32,826 bases of DNA from Planctomycetota bacterium (GTDB lineage Bacteria > Planctomycetota > UBA8108 > JACQVS01), in NCBI GenBank assembly GCA_028280485.1, contig JANQLS010000126.1:1-32826 (forward strand), given 5' to 3'. A program made the translations under genes and the position numbers. The notes beneath the pieces are model-generated. The model worked only from the letters and a program-made list of their open reading frames with translations. It made no database searches and had not been told where the DNA came from. Below are positions 7,485 through 16,174 of this stretch, piece after piece; position 1 is the first letter of the stretch; each line of letters starts with the position of its first letter.

Positions 7485-10280
7485 GTGAAACTGATGAAAA
7501 ACCGATTGAGCTCAGGTTCTCTCCAGCAAAAACTGACCTTATTACTTCTCGCTCTGACCCTCCTCGGTCCGATCGGGTGGGATGAAACACTTTTTAGTGA
7601 CCAACCGAGTGCAGTACCCGTTTCGAGCCAAAGTAAAAAGAAGGTCAGAAAAGGGAAAACGTGGTGGTCTCTACGCGCACTCGAGCGACCCGCACTTCCA
7701 GCCACGCCTAAGGACTTTCCCTCACCACAAAATTTTCTCGATAGTTTCGTTTTCGAAAAACTGAATGAGAAGAACCTCAAACCCTCTTCATTAGCAACTC
7801 CAGAGCAACTCCTCCGGCGAGTCTATTTCGACCTCATCGGCCTACCTCCTTCTGAGGAAGAACTCGACGCCTTTCTGAAAGATCCCACCTTTGAAGCCTA
7901 TCAACAGGTTGTGGATCGATTGTTAGCTTCTCCTCAATACGGAGAACGGTGGGCTCGACACTGGTTAGACCTCGTTCGCTTCGGAGAATCTCATGGCTTT
8001 GAATACAACCAGCCGCGGAATAACGCTTGGCCCTATCGTAACTGGGTGATTAAAGCCTTTAACGAAGACATGCCCTATGACGATTTCACGCGCTACCAGT
8101 TAGCCGGCGATCTTCTCGCTCCCAACGATCCCGATGGTGTCGTCGCGGCCGCCTTTTTAGTGGCTGGTCCTCACAACACCACGCGTCCCAGCAACGATAA
8201 AATGCGAAAGACCATGCTTCAAGATGAGATGGAAGACTTGGTCGGTACGGTGGGGCAAGGCTTCCTCGGTCTCACGATTCACTGTGGGCGCTGTCACGAT
8301 CACAAATTTGATCCGATCTCGCAAAAAGATTATTACAGCGTCGTTTCGGCGTTAGCGGGAGTTCGGCCTGGGGACCGTTCGATTCCTGATCCAGGACAAA
8401 AGGGTCGAGAAGCCCAAAAGGATATTTACCGCCGGCAAATCGATACCGCTAATAAAGAGATTCAAGAAATCGAATCGAAGGTAAGAGAAGAGCTTCTCTC
8501 AAAGAAGAAGAAAGATAAGCCCTCCCCTAAGACCCTTAAAGTGCCTACTCCTTTTCTTCATTGGGATTTTACCGAGTCACTCAAAGACAGCCTCTACGGG
8601 CTTGAAGTTCAGTTAAGAAACGGAGCCAAGCGAGATTCAAAAGGGCTTCATTTGGACGGCCGAGCCGCCTACGGGGTTTCTGGGAAGCTCCCTGAAGATC
8701 TCGGTGAGAAAACGCTGATGACTTGGGTCAAGTTGGCTCACTTGAACCATCGGGGTGGATCTTCGATCACGATTCAAACTCTCGGTGGAAATCTATTCGA
8801 TGCCATCGTGTTCGGAGAGCGAAGTCCTAAACGTTGGATGGCCGGAAGTAATAGTTTCAGACGAACCCAATCTTTCGGGGGGCCGGAAGAATCGAACGCG
8901 GGTGGCTTGGTTCATATGGCTATCGTCTACAAGGCCGATGGGACGATTCAGGCCTATCGAAACGGTGTTCCTTACGGAAAGCCGTATAAAACCGGGGTTC
9001 AACGGTTCAAAAAGAATGAAGCCGAGTTCCTTTTCGGTCTACGTCACGCTAGTGTCGGTGGAGGGAAGATGTTGGCGGGGACAGTCCTTAAAGCGAGTGT
9101 ATTCAACCGTGCACTCACCCAAAAAGAAGTTGCAGCTTCATCGGGTAAGGCCGTCTGGTTCGTTTCTCACCCCGAATTACTCGCTGCACTGAGTTTAGAA
9201 CAAAAGAATCACATCCAGGGTTTGAAAGAAAAGATTAAGTCTTGGGAAGCGAGCCTCAAATCGATCAAAGATGTTCAACAGGCGAAAGTCTTCTCAGTTC
9301 GACCTACCAATCCCGGGGAGACCCGAGTTTTACTTCGCGGGGATGTTTACAGCCCTGCCGATGTGGTGAAGCCGGGAGGGGTTCAAGCTCTTGTCACTCT
9401 TAAATCCGACTTTGGACTTCCCGCCAACGCTCAAGAGCGCGACCGCCGCCTCGCCCTGAGTCAATGGGTGAGTTCGGAAAAGAATCCCCTATTCTCACGG
9501 GTGATCGTGAATCGAATTTGGCTCTACCATTTCGGAGCCGGGATAGTGAATACTCCCAGCGACTTTGGAGCCAACGGTACTTCTCCCAGCCATCCCAAGC
9601 TTCTAGAAGCCTTGGCATTGGAATTGAGAGAGCAAGATTACAGTCTCAAGGCTCTCCATCGTCTGATTCTCACTTCCTACACCTACCGCCAATCCTCACT
9701 GCCTTCGGCCAAAGCAAGTGCCATCGATGCCGATAATCGACTCCTTTGGAGGATGTCTCCCAAGCGCCTTGAAGCCGAAGCGATTCGAGACAGCTTGATC
9801 TACATTTCGAATAAAATGAATTTCGAATTAGGAGGACAGGGTTATCGAGATATGCGTCACTACGGTCACAAGGGAAGTAACTTTTACGATCCCATCGAAG
9901 TGGATGGAAAGAACGGTTATCGAAGAACGATCTACCGATTCAGTCCTCGAGGAGCTAAAAAGACGATCTTAGAAACCTTCGATTGTCCCGATCCCTCTGC
10001 GGCCACTCCTCAGCGAGCTGTGACGACCACTCCACTCCAAGCCTTAGCTCTTTTGAACAATGGCTTCATGCTGAAAATGGCGGAAGACCTGGCGGAGTTG
10101 CTCAAGCGATCTTCTGGAGAATCAGTAGAGAGGGGAGTCCAAAAGGCCTACAGGCTTTTGTATTCTCGTCTTCCCGATCACGAAGAGGTCGAATTGGCTA
10201 AGAGTTTTATCCAAAAGAATGATTGGGTGGCCTACACGCGCGTGCTCATCAATACGAATGAACTCCTTTACGTCCGGTGA
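7485..10280 (+). CDS. DUF1549-LamG-DUF1553 secreted protein with CxxCH motif
   Basis: The 931-residue product starts at GTG 7485, or possibly the ATG three codons later. It has an N-terminal hydrophobic export signal (residues about 16-30). DUF1549 (also called PSCyt2) spans about 80-300, with ERWARHWLDLVRF and CGRCHDHKFDP. The CGRCH (267-271) is a c-type heme-attachment motif. A LamG/concanavalin-like beta-sandwich is inserted at about 357-550 (HWDFTESLKDS, MTWVKLA, YRNGVPYG, FNRALTQKEV). DUF1553 (PSD1) follows to the C terminus (IVNRIWLYHFG, TPSDFG, HPKLLEALA). The N-terminal cytochrome domain often fused to this family is absent. The next gene (DUF1501) starts 5 bases downstream, so they are co-transcribed. 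Function is not established. The LamG insert suggests carbohydrate binding and the heme motif suggests redox activity. Confidence 0.93.
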   Translation: MKLMKNRLSSGSLQQKLTLLLLALTLLGPIGWDETLFSDQPSAVPVSSQSKKKVRKGKTWWSLRALERPALPATPKDFPSPQNFLDSFVFEKLNEKNLKPSSLATPEQLLRRVYFDLIGLPPSEEELDAFLKDPTFEAYQQVVDRLLASPQYGERWARHWLDLVRFGESHGFEYNQPRNNAWPYRNWVIKAFNEDMPYDDFTRYQLAGDLLAPNDPDGVVAAAFLVAGPHNTTRPSNDKMRKTMLQDEMEDLVGTVGQGFLGLTIHCGRCHDHKFDPISQKDYYSVVSALAGVRPGDRSIPDPGQKGREAQKDIYRRQIDTANKEIQEIESKVREELLSKKKKDKPSPKTLKVPTPFLHWDFTESLKDSLYGLEVQLRNGAKRDSKGLHLDGRAAYGVSGKLPEDLGEKTLMTWVKLAHLNHRGGSSITIQTLGGNLFDAIVFGERSPKRWMAGSNSFRRTQSFGGPEESNAGGLVHMAIVYKADGTIQAYRNGVPYGKPYKTGVQRFKKNEAEFLFGLRHASVGGGKMLAGTVLKASVFNRALTQKEVAASSGKAVWFVSHPELLAALSLEQKNHIQGLKEKIKSWEASLKSIKDVQQAKVFSVRPTNPGETRVLLRGDVYSPADVVKPGGVQALVTLKSDFGLPANAQERDRRLALSQWVSSEKNPLFSRVIVNRIWLYHFGAGIVNTPSDFGANGTSPSHPKLLEALALELREQDYSLKALHRLILTSYTYRQSSLPSAKASAIDADNRLLWRMSPKRLEAEAIRDSLIYISNKMNFELGGQGYRDMRHYGHKGSNFYDPIEVDGKNGYRRTIYRFSPRGAKKTILETFDCPDPSAATPQRAVTTTPLQALALLNNGFMLKMAEDLAELLKRSSGESVERGVQKAYRLLYSRLPDHEEVELAKSFIQKNDWVAYTRVLINTNELLYVR

Positions 10281-10285
10281 GAGAT

Positions 10286-11740
10286 ATGACCGATTACAGA
10301 GAAGTTAAAAACAGTTCTGAAAACTCTATCTCTCGACGGGAACTCATCCAGTGGACGAGTGGAGGATTAACCGCTGCGGCATTAGCGAGTTTGTTGAGTC
10401 GCGAGCGTCCATTGAAGGCAGCTCAAGCTGGATCAGAACACTCTCACCTCAAACAACGCGCAAAGCGAGTGATTCACGTTTGCTTGTGTGGAGGATTGAG
10501 CCATCTCGACAGTTTCGACTACAAGCCAAAGTTGGCTCAGTTTCACGGTAAGCCCTTAAAGTATTCGGAGCGTCCCGCGACCTTTTTTAATCAAGTCGGT
10601 CTCATTCGAAAAAACGATTGGGATTTTAAGCGGCGGGGGAAGAGCGGTCTTTGGGTTTCGGATCTCTTTCCACATCTGAGTCAAGTTGCCGATGACTTGA
10701 ATGTAATTAAATCGATGGTAGCCGATTCGGCGAACCATACTCCTGCTACCTTTCAGCAAAACACCGGTTTTCAGTTGAATGGCTTTCCAGTGATGGGGTC
10801 GTGGATTTCCTACGGTCTCGGAGTAGCTACTGAAGAATTGCCAGCCTATATCGTATTGCCGGATACTCGAGGATTCCCCGCTGGGGGAACGATCAACTGG
10901 AGTAATGGCTTTTTACCCTCTCAACATCAAGGTGTAGCCTTCGCTACTAAGGGACCGGCGATTCAAGATCTCTTCCCCAAAAAAGAGATCCAACCTGAAG
11001 TCGAGGAACAAAGCCGCACCTTACTTTCGAAGCTCAATTCAAAAGATGCTAAACGATTCGGTTCGGAAGACGCTCTGATGGCTCGGATGAAGAGCTACGA
11101 GTTGGCCGCTCGAATGCAGATCGTCGTTCCCGAAATCAGCAACTTAGATCTTGAGCCTGAAAGAATTCGTGAGCTCTACGGGATGATGGGGAAAGAGACT
11201 CACGACTTTGGGCGCAGTTGCCTGATGGCGCGACGGCTGCTTGAGAAGGGGGTGCGTTTCGTTCAGATTTTCTCTGGAGGATCTTTCGGTTCTCCAAGGA
11301 TCAATTGGGACGGCCATGAAGATATGCGCCGAAATCACAACCGTGAAGCCAAGCGAATCGATCAACCCGTGGCCGCTTTAATTCGTGATCTAAAAGAACG
11401 AGGGATGTTGGACGACACCTTGGTGGTCTTTACCAGCGAATTTGGCCGAACTCCCTTCTCTCAAACTTCCAGTAACAAAGTTGGGACCGGGCGCGATCAC
11501 AATATGTATGGTTTTTCTGTTTGGCTCGCCGGAGCGGGATTACCCGGCGGGATCGCTTACGGGGAGACCGATGATGTCGGGTGGAAAGCGATCGATAAAC
11601 CCGTGACTTGGCCCGATTTTCATGCCACCGTACTCCATCTCCTCGGCTTGGATCACGAGAAGCTCACCTTCTATCACAACGGTATCGAACGTCGTCTTAC
11701 GAACGTTCACGGCCACGTGTTGAAGAAGTTCATCGGTTAG
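10286..11740 (+). CDS. DUF1501 family protein, Tat-exported
   Basis: The product is about 484 residues. I prefer ATG 10286, preceded by GGTGA 5 bases upstream; a GTG at 10277 overlaps the previous stop codon. The N terminus has a twin-arginine motif (SRRELIQW) followed by a hydrophobic stretch (GGLTAAALASLL), so export should be folded via Tat. Family motifs are visible: GGLSHLDSFDYKP, a central LAARMQ segment, NWDGHEDMRRNH, FTSEFGRTP, GRDHNMYGFSVWLAGAG and the C-terminal HATVLHLLGLDHEKLTFYHNG. DUF1501 belongs to the alkaline-phosphatase/sulfatase-like fold, but no enzymatic role is established to my knowledge. It is the second gene of a two-gene operon with the DUF1549/DUF1553 protein, a pairing repeated at 23506-27450. 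Confidence 0.93.
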   Translation: MTDYREVKNSSENSISRRELIQWTSGGLTAAALASLLSRERPLKAAQAGSEHSHLKQRAKRVIHVCLCGGLSHLDSFDYKPKLAQFHGKPLKYSERPATFFNQVGLIRKNDWDFKRRGKSGLWVSDLFPHLSQVADDLNVIKSMVADSANHTPATFQQNTGFQLNGFPVMGSWISYGLGVATEELPAYIVLPDTRGFPAGGTINWSNGFLPSQHQGVAFATKGPAIQDLFPKKEIQPEVEEQSRTLLSKLNSKDAKRFGSEDALMARMKSYELAARMQIVVPEISNLDLEPERIRELYGMMGKETHDFGRSCLMARRLLEKGVRFVQIFSGGSFGSPRINWDGHEDMRRNHNREAKRIDQPVAALIRDLKERGMLDDTLVVFTSEFGRTPFSQTSSNKVGTGRDHNMYGFSVWLAGAGLPGGIAYGETDDVGWKAIDKPVTWPDFHATVLHLLGLDHEKLTFYHNGIERRLTNVHGHVLKKFIG

Positions 11741-11759
11741 CTTCAACCGTATATTATGC

Positions 11760-11902
11760 TGTAACCAAATGCGCCAGAATTTGGACGCGAGAAAACTTTA
11801 AAGATTGGTGACGCCCAAAGACTGGCGTCTTTGGCTACAACCTGAAATTGAATGGCTGCGCTTTAAAACGGAATCACCTAAATTCTGGCGAATTTGGCTA
11901 CA
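11760..11902. repeat. Palindromic repeat element with three hairpin copies
   Basis: A 25-base unit beginning TGTAGCCAAA, then CGCCAG, then TTTGG, occurs three times: 11760-11784 (+), 11815-11839 (-) and 11878-11902 (-). The two outer copies form imperfect terminal inverted repeats (22 of 25 match) of a 143-base element. Each unit folds on itself, for example CCAAATTC-GCCA-GAATTTGG. The middle copy has CCAAAGA and TCTTTGG instead, so both sides of the stem changed together. No transposase is present, so it resembles a MITE or REP-type element. It also lies where a terminator for the 7485-11740 operon would be expected. Confidence 0.75.
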
Positions 11903-12002
11903 ATTCCTCCCCTCCTCCCGTTAGAGTTTCTCTCTCAATAAATTCCTACCATTCGATCGAGACGCAGATCTAACTCCCGTCTCAAACAGTGAGAAGTGCT
12001 CC

Positions 12003-13106
12003 ATGAAAATTACTAAAATCAGTGCGTATCAAGTCGACCTTCCCCTTCACGAAGTTACCTACAAATGGTCGGGTGGCAAATCCGTCACGGTCTTCGATAG
12101 TACCGTCGTCATCATTGAAACGGATGAAGGGATCGAAGGAGTGGGGGAAGTGTGTCCTCTTGGCCCGTTCTATCTCCCTGCTTACGCAAAAGGAGTACGC
12201 TCGGGGATCGAGGAGCTTGGGCCTCACCTCATCGGTCAAGATCCTCGACAACTTGGTAAGATCAATCGAGTGATGGATGCCGCGCTGAAAGGCCATGCTT
12301 ATGTGAAATCTGTTTTAGATATCGCTTGTTGGGATATTTTAGGGAAAGCCTGTGGGCAGCCGGTATGCACCCTCTTGGGAGGGCGTTATGAAGATGATTT
12401 CGTTCTTTACCGTGCGATCTCTCAAGAATCTCCCGAAGAAATGGCCGGGAAGGTCAAGGGCTATCGCGACGAAGGCTATCGAAGATTTCAACTTAAAGTG
12501 GGGGGGGATCCCGATGTCGATATCGAACGCATCAAAGCCGTCTCTCAACAACTACAGCCGGGGGATAAACTCGTTGCGGATGCGAATACCGGTTGGCTTC
12601 CTCACGAAGCGATGCGAGTCGTTAGAGCCGTCCGTGATATTGATGTTTATATCGAACAGCCTTGCTTGAGCTACGAGGAATGCCTCTCGATTCGCCGACA
12701 TACCGATCACCCCTTCGTCTTAGATGAAAATATCGACGGCATGGATGTTCTCTTGAAGGGAAGGAAAGATCTCGCCATGGATGTCGTCAACATCAAGATC
12801 AGTAAATTTGGTGGATTGACGAAGGCGAAGCAAGCCCGAGATCTCTGTGTTGATTTGGGAATTGCGATGACTCTTGAGGACAGTTGGGGCGGAGATATCA
12901 CCACTGCTGCGATCGCTCACTTAGCGCACAGTACACCTACGGAATTCCTCTTCACGTCGACGGACTTCAACAGTTACGTCACCGTTTCCAATGCTGAAAA
13001 CGCTCCTCAACGCAACAGTGGAAGAATGGCAGCTTCCACCGAGCCGGGTTTAGGTGTAAAGCCTCGAATGGATGTCTTAGGCGATCCTTTAGTGGTCGTC
13101 AGTTAA
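12003..13106 (+). CDS. Enolase-superfamily cis-3-hydroxy-L-proline dehydratase (probable)
   Basis: The 367-residue cytoplasmic protein is of the mandelate racemase/muconate lactonizing enzyme group. The N-terminal capping domain holds YKWSGGKSVTVFDSTVV and EVCPLGPFYLPAYA. In the barrel, K165 (QLKVGG) and K265 (NIKISKFGG) sit where the two catalytic lysines are expected, and D193 (ADANTG), E218 (IEQP) and D241 (LDE) should bind Mg. From memory the whole sequence closely resembles characterised cis-3-hydroxy-L-proline dehydratase (product delta1-pyrroline-2-carboxylate). 4-Hydroxyproline-betaine 2-epimerase is a related alternative. No pyrroline-carboxylate reductase or other hydroxyproline gene lies in the window. 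The nearest transport gene is the APC permease at 14756. It converges with the FadL-like gene, sharing 4 bases at the stop codons. Confidence 0.87.
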   Translation: MKITKISAYQVDLPLHEVTYKWSGGKSVTVFDSTVVIIETDEGIEGVGEVCPLGPFYLPAYAKGVRSGIEELGPHLIGQDPRQLGKINRVMDAALKGHAYVKSVLDIACWDILGKACGQPVCTLLGGRYEDDFVLYRAISQESPEEMAGKVKGYRDEGYRRFQLKVGGDPDVDIERIKAVSQQLQPGDKLVADANTGWLPHEAMRVVRAVRDIDVYIEQPCLSYEECLSIRRHTDHPFVLDENIDGMDVLLKGRKDLAMDVVNIKISKFGGLTKAKQARDLCVDLGIAMTLEDSWGGDITTAAIAHLAHSTPTEFLFTSTDFNSYVTVSNAENAPQRNSGRMAASTEPGLGVKPRMDVLGDPLVVVS

Positions 13107-14392
13107 AATCGGTATCCCGCGGTCAGTGAGATGATGTGAAGTTCGTTCGTGCCGAAGTCTCCGCTCAAGGTGCCTGAAAGCGGACCGTTGCTGTCGCTTT
13201 TAAGCTCACCTTTTCCACTCAGAATATAAACGTATGAAGCCCCGATTCTAAACCCGAGGATGCCATCGATCTCTAATCCGAAAGCGAATCGGTATTGCTC
13301 ATCGAGGGGAAGATCGGCGGTACGGTTGTTCTCTGAAACAGGAGAACTGTCGTAAGCTGCCCCCGCTTGAAAAATTAAAAAATCGGCCAGCTTGTAACGG
13401 AAGCCAATTCCGATGTGGTAGGTGTCTTGCCAACTCCTTGAGATCGTAGCGTTCGAGAGTTCGAGCGAAGTGGGATTACGGTCGAAAGCACTCCAATCGG
13501 ACCACGCCAAATCAGCGAGTACGGCGAGTTGAGCGCTGAGTTCGTAGTAGAGCCCTAAGTTGACCGAACGGGGAAGGACCACATCTTCATCGAAGCGAGC
13601 ATTGCTTACCGAACCACTCAAACTGGGGCCGAGGCGATCAAAATTCACACTAGAGCTGAGATCAAAAGTCGCTTCAGACTTATAAGTTAATCCTGCCCTT
13701 AAACCATCCCAAGGTTCGATGAGAACTCCGAGCTGATAACCAAAACTCCAGGCATCTCCTTCGAAGGTCGCTTTTCCATCGAGGTTGCTCGCATCGAGGG
13801 TGTTATTGATTGCGAGTTCTTCTTCGTAGGAGAGGAACTGCCCGTTGATCCCAGCTCCGATATGAACCCAGGGCAAAATTTGGTATGAAGCTGAGGGCCC
13901 GATCTGAAGGGTGTTGATGTTGAGGTCGGTTCGAAAGTAACGCCCGACCCAATCGGGATCCTCTTGAAGGTTGGCTTGGAAGGGGGAGTTGAGAGAGAAG
14001 CCTAAAGCTAATTTGTCTCCCACGGGAAGAGCAAAGTAAAGCGCTCCCGAAACGGAGAACGATTCGCTTTCGCCGTCGATCGAACCATTCAAATTTGAAT
14101 TGATGGTGTCGAAATCAAACTGCGAATGAGTCACATCTAGTTGTAATCCGACAAGAGCTTCGATCGTTCCCACTCGAGTTAAGCCTGCGGGATTGTGATA
14201 AGCAGTCGAAGCATCATCCGCAAAGGCTGATGCTCCCGCACTCGCACGAGCCGAGTCAGGGCTTGCCACTTCGGGGGAACCGAATCCACCGGATTGCGCG
14301 TGGAGGAGTCCGGTAAGGGTGAATGCACAGAAGAGAGCTGTTAAGAGATTCGTAACCTTGAGTCGGGTCATCGATCGTTCGCTCGTTTTCAT
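13103..14392 (-). CDS. OmpP1/FadL/TodX-family outer-membrane transporter
   Basis: The 429-residue product has a signal peptide (cleavage near LLHAQ, residue 33; an alternative ATG lies 7 codons in). The mature N terminus has the FadL-family pattern: GGFGSPEVASPDSARASAGASAFADDASTAYHNPAGL is the conserved hatch start (quoted here as GGFGSPEV through YHNPAGL). Alternating beta-strand sequence follows, including FALPVGDKLALGFSLNSPF, VGRYF, LSYQILPWVHIGAGI-type strands, and it ends in Phe (GYRF) as outer-membrane barrels do. The family moves fatty acids or aromatic hydrocarbons across the outer membrane by a gated N-terminal plug. The substrate here is unknown. Its 3' end overlaps the convergent dehydratase gene, so no separate terminator fits between them. 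Confidence 0.9.
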   Translation of the reverse strand: MKTSERSMTRLKVTNLLTALFCAFTLTGLLHAQSGGFGSPEVASPDSARASAGASAFADDASTAYHNPAGLTRVGTIEALVGLQLDVTHSQFDFDTINSNLNGSIDGESESFSVSGALYFALPVGDKLALGFSLNSPFQANLQEDPDWVGRYFRTDLNINTLQIGPSASYQILPWVHIGAGINGQFLSYEEELAINNTLDASNLDGKATFEGDAWSFGYQLGVLIEPWDGLRAGLTYKSEATFDLSSSVNFDRLGPSLSGSVSNARFDEDVVLPRSVNLGLYYELSAQLAVLADLAWSDWSAFDRNPTSLELSNATISRSWQDTYHIGIGFRYKLADFLIFQAGAAYDSSPVSENNRTADLPLDEQYRFAFGLEIDGILGFRIGASYVYILSGKGELKSDSNGPLSGTLSGDFGTNELHIISLTAGYRF

Positions 14393-14755
14393 GGGTTTCT
14401 TTCACTTTTAAAATGTTTGCCCCGTTTTGGGCGAAGGCCTGGCCAGATCCTGGCGTAAGCCATTACTGGGCCCAGGCGCTCCAGATGGCTATTTTAAATT
14501 CGCAATGAATTTATTCCTGTAGCGCCATCCCAGATACGTTAAATGTGTAGCCGAATTTATAAAAATTGGGCCAGCTAACGTATTCAGCCAAACTTTGACA
14601 AGTTCGGCTACGGGTACCCCTTGTGGGTGGCCGTTCCTTAAGTATTTATAAGACTTCCTACTAATATCGGCCTAAAAGATGAGGGGCTTGAAGTTTGAAC
14701 GATAGAGTTGAACTCGGTGGGAATATTATCTGAACTTGCGAGTGCTGATCGCTTT
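14393..14755. repeat. Intergenic region rich in TGTAGCC-type palindromes
   Basis: This 363-base gap between two minus-strand genes is dense in inverted repeats. GCCAG (14442-14446) pairs with CTGGC (14450-14454). AGCCAT (14458-14463) pairs with ATGGCT (14485-14490). AGCCAAACTT (14586-14595) pairs with AAGTTCGGCT (14600-14609) around TGAC, with one G-T pair. TGTAGCCGAATTT at 14546 and the complement of 14599-14611 form ends of a 66-base element. These ends resemble the unit repeated at 11760-11902. The promoter of the FadL-like gene should also lie here. Confidence 0.6.
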
Positions 14756-16132
14756 TTAATCTGAGGAAACTTTGTTTCTAAATGGAATTCTTAGAATCAA
14801 CATCAAAGGCAATCCGGCCAGGATGATCCCAAGGGAAATGAGACTTCCCCAGGGTTTGTAATCGATAGCGCTGTAGATCATTACGAGGCTTGTTAGACAA
14901 AAGAGAATGGGAGTTAAAGGGTACAAAGGAACTTTAAAGGGCCTCGGGCGATCACGATCTTTCTGTCTCAAGATAAAGACTGAAATTCCAGTGAGTAAAA
15001 AGAATCCCCATAAAGTTGTCGCCGCGTAAACGACTGAGTTTTGGAACGATTTTAAATAGATGACCAATCCAATTCCCAAAGCACCTTGCAAGCATAAGGC
15101 TCGCACGGGTGTTCCGAGCTTTGGATGCCAATGACCTAAAAACTTTAATCCTTTGTACCGAGAGCCGAGTGCGTAGGTGATCCTTGCACCCGTCATGAAG
15201 AAGCCGTTGAGAGCTCCCAGGGCGGAAATACAGATTAAGGCGCTGATCCCGATTGCGGGCCAATTACTCCACTGAGCTTGAGTGCTAAATTTTTCTAAGA
15301 CCTGAGTTGCCGGAGTCTCACCCGATTGAGCTAATCCATCGTGACCGAGAGCATTGAGGAAGCCTAAATTTAAAAGGACATAGATCAGGGTAATGACGAG
15401 AGTGCCGAGAAAGAGTGATCGAACGATGTTGCGCTCTGGATTTTTGACCTCTTGAGCGACGTAAGCCATTTCATTCCATCCTCCGAAGGTGAATAAAATG
15501 AGAATGATGGCTAAGGCCATACTCGGAGTGTTTTCCGATTGGACCTTTTCTTGCGTATTGGAAGTTGTACTAACCCAACAGGCACAAGCGATGACGAGAA
15601 GGATTCCAAAGATTTTAAGGAAGGTGAGAATATTTTGTGTCCACTTACCCTCACGAATACCTAGGGAGTTGATCGTCGTCACAAAAATCACAGCTGAGGA
15701 AGCGATGATAATTTCTAACGTCGTGTTACTCGTGACCCCGAAACCCTGTTCTAAGAAAGCGATGAAGTATTTTGAACATGCGAAGGAGATGGCTGCGATC
15801 GTCGCGGGTCGAATGATAGAGAGGTGGGCCCAAGCAAAGAGAAATGAAGCTACTGGACCGAGAGCCCGATTGAGGTAGACAAAGTCACCTCCCTCTTTAG
15901 GATAACAGCTGGCGAGTTCGGCGTAGCACAGGGCTCCGGCCAAAGAGATAATCCCACCTAAAATCCAAAAGCAAACCACTTGGAAGCCACTATTTAAACT
16001 CGCGGCGATAGGCCCAGAACTCGTGAACACTCCCACTCCGATGACGATACCCACGACGAGGCTCGTTGAATCGAGAAGGCTTAAAGCTTTTTTGGGTTGA
16101 GCGGATTGGGGGGGAGAGGCATCAGAGCTCAA
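14756..16132 (-). CDS. APC-family amino-acid permease
   Basis: The 458-residue integral inner-membrane protein has about 12 hydrophobic segments. The first helix contains GIVIGVGVFTSSGPIAA, the unwound helix-1 signature (GxGxF) of amino acid/polyamine/organocation transporters. It is followed by GGIISLAGALCYAELASCYPKEGGDFVYL, whose key parts are GALCYAELA and PKEGGDF (typical helix 2-3 region). FTFGGWNEMAYVAQEVKNPERNI supplies the helix 6 and loop motif (GGW and EVKNPERNI). It probably imports an amino acid by secondary transport; the substrate cannot be told. The start is TTG at 16132 with GGAGG 9 bases upstream, and no ATG lies nearby. It begins 42 bases after the PQQ-like gene on the same strand, so the two may be co-transcribed. 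Confidence 0.9.
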   Translation of the reverse strand: MSSDASPPQSAQPKKALSLLDSTSLVVGIVIGVGVFTSSGPIAASLNSGFQVVCFWILGGIISLAGALCYAELASCYPKEGGDFVYLNRALGPVASFLFAWAHLSIIRPATIAAISFACSKYFIAFLEQGFGVTSNTTLEIIIASSAVIFVTTINSLGIREGKWTQNILTFLKIFGILLVIACACWVSTTSNTQEKVQSENTPSMALAIILILFTFGGWNEMAYVAQEVKNPERNIVRSLFLGTLVITLIYVLLNLGFLNALGHDGLAQSGETPATQVLEKFSTQAQWSNWPAIGISALICISALGALNGFFMTGARITYALGSRYKGLKFLGHWHPKLGTPVRALCLQGALGIGLVIYLKSFQNSVVYAATTLWGFFLLTGISVFILRQKDRDRPRPFKVPLYPLTPILFCLTSLVMIYSAIDYKPWGSLISLGIILAGLPLMLILRIPFRNKVSSD

Positions 16133-16174
16133 GGGAGGAAACCTCCACTGAACTCTGATGCATTTGACTTAAAC

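Noticed and set aside
11760..11902. Insertion sequence
   Set aside because: It has inverted ends but is 143 bases long with no transposase frame and no clear target duplication, so only a MITE- or REP-like repeat is claimed.
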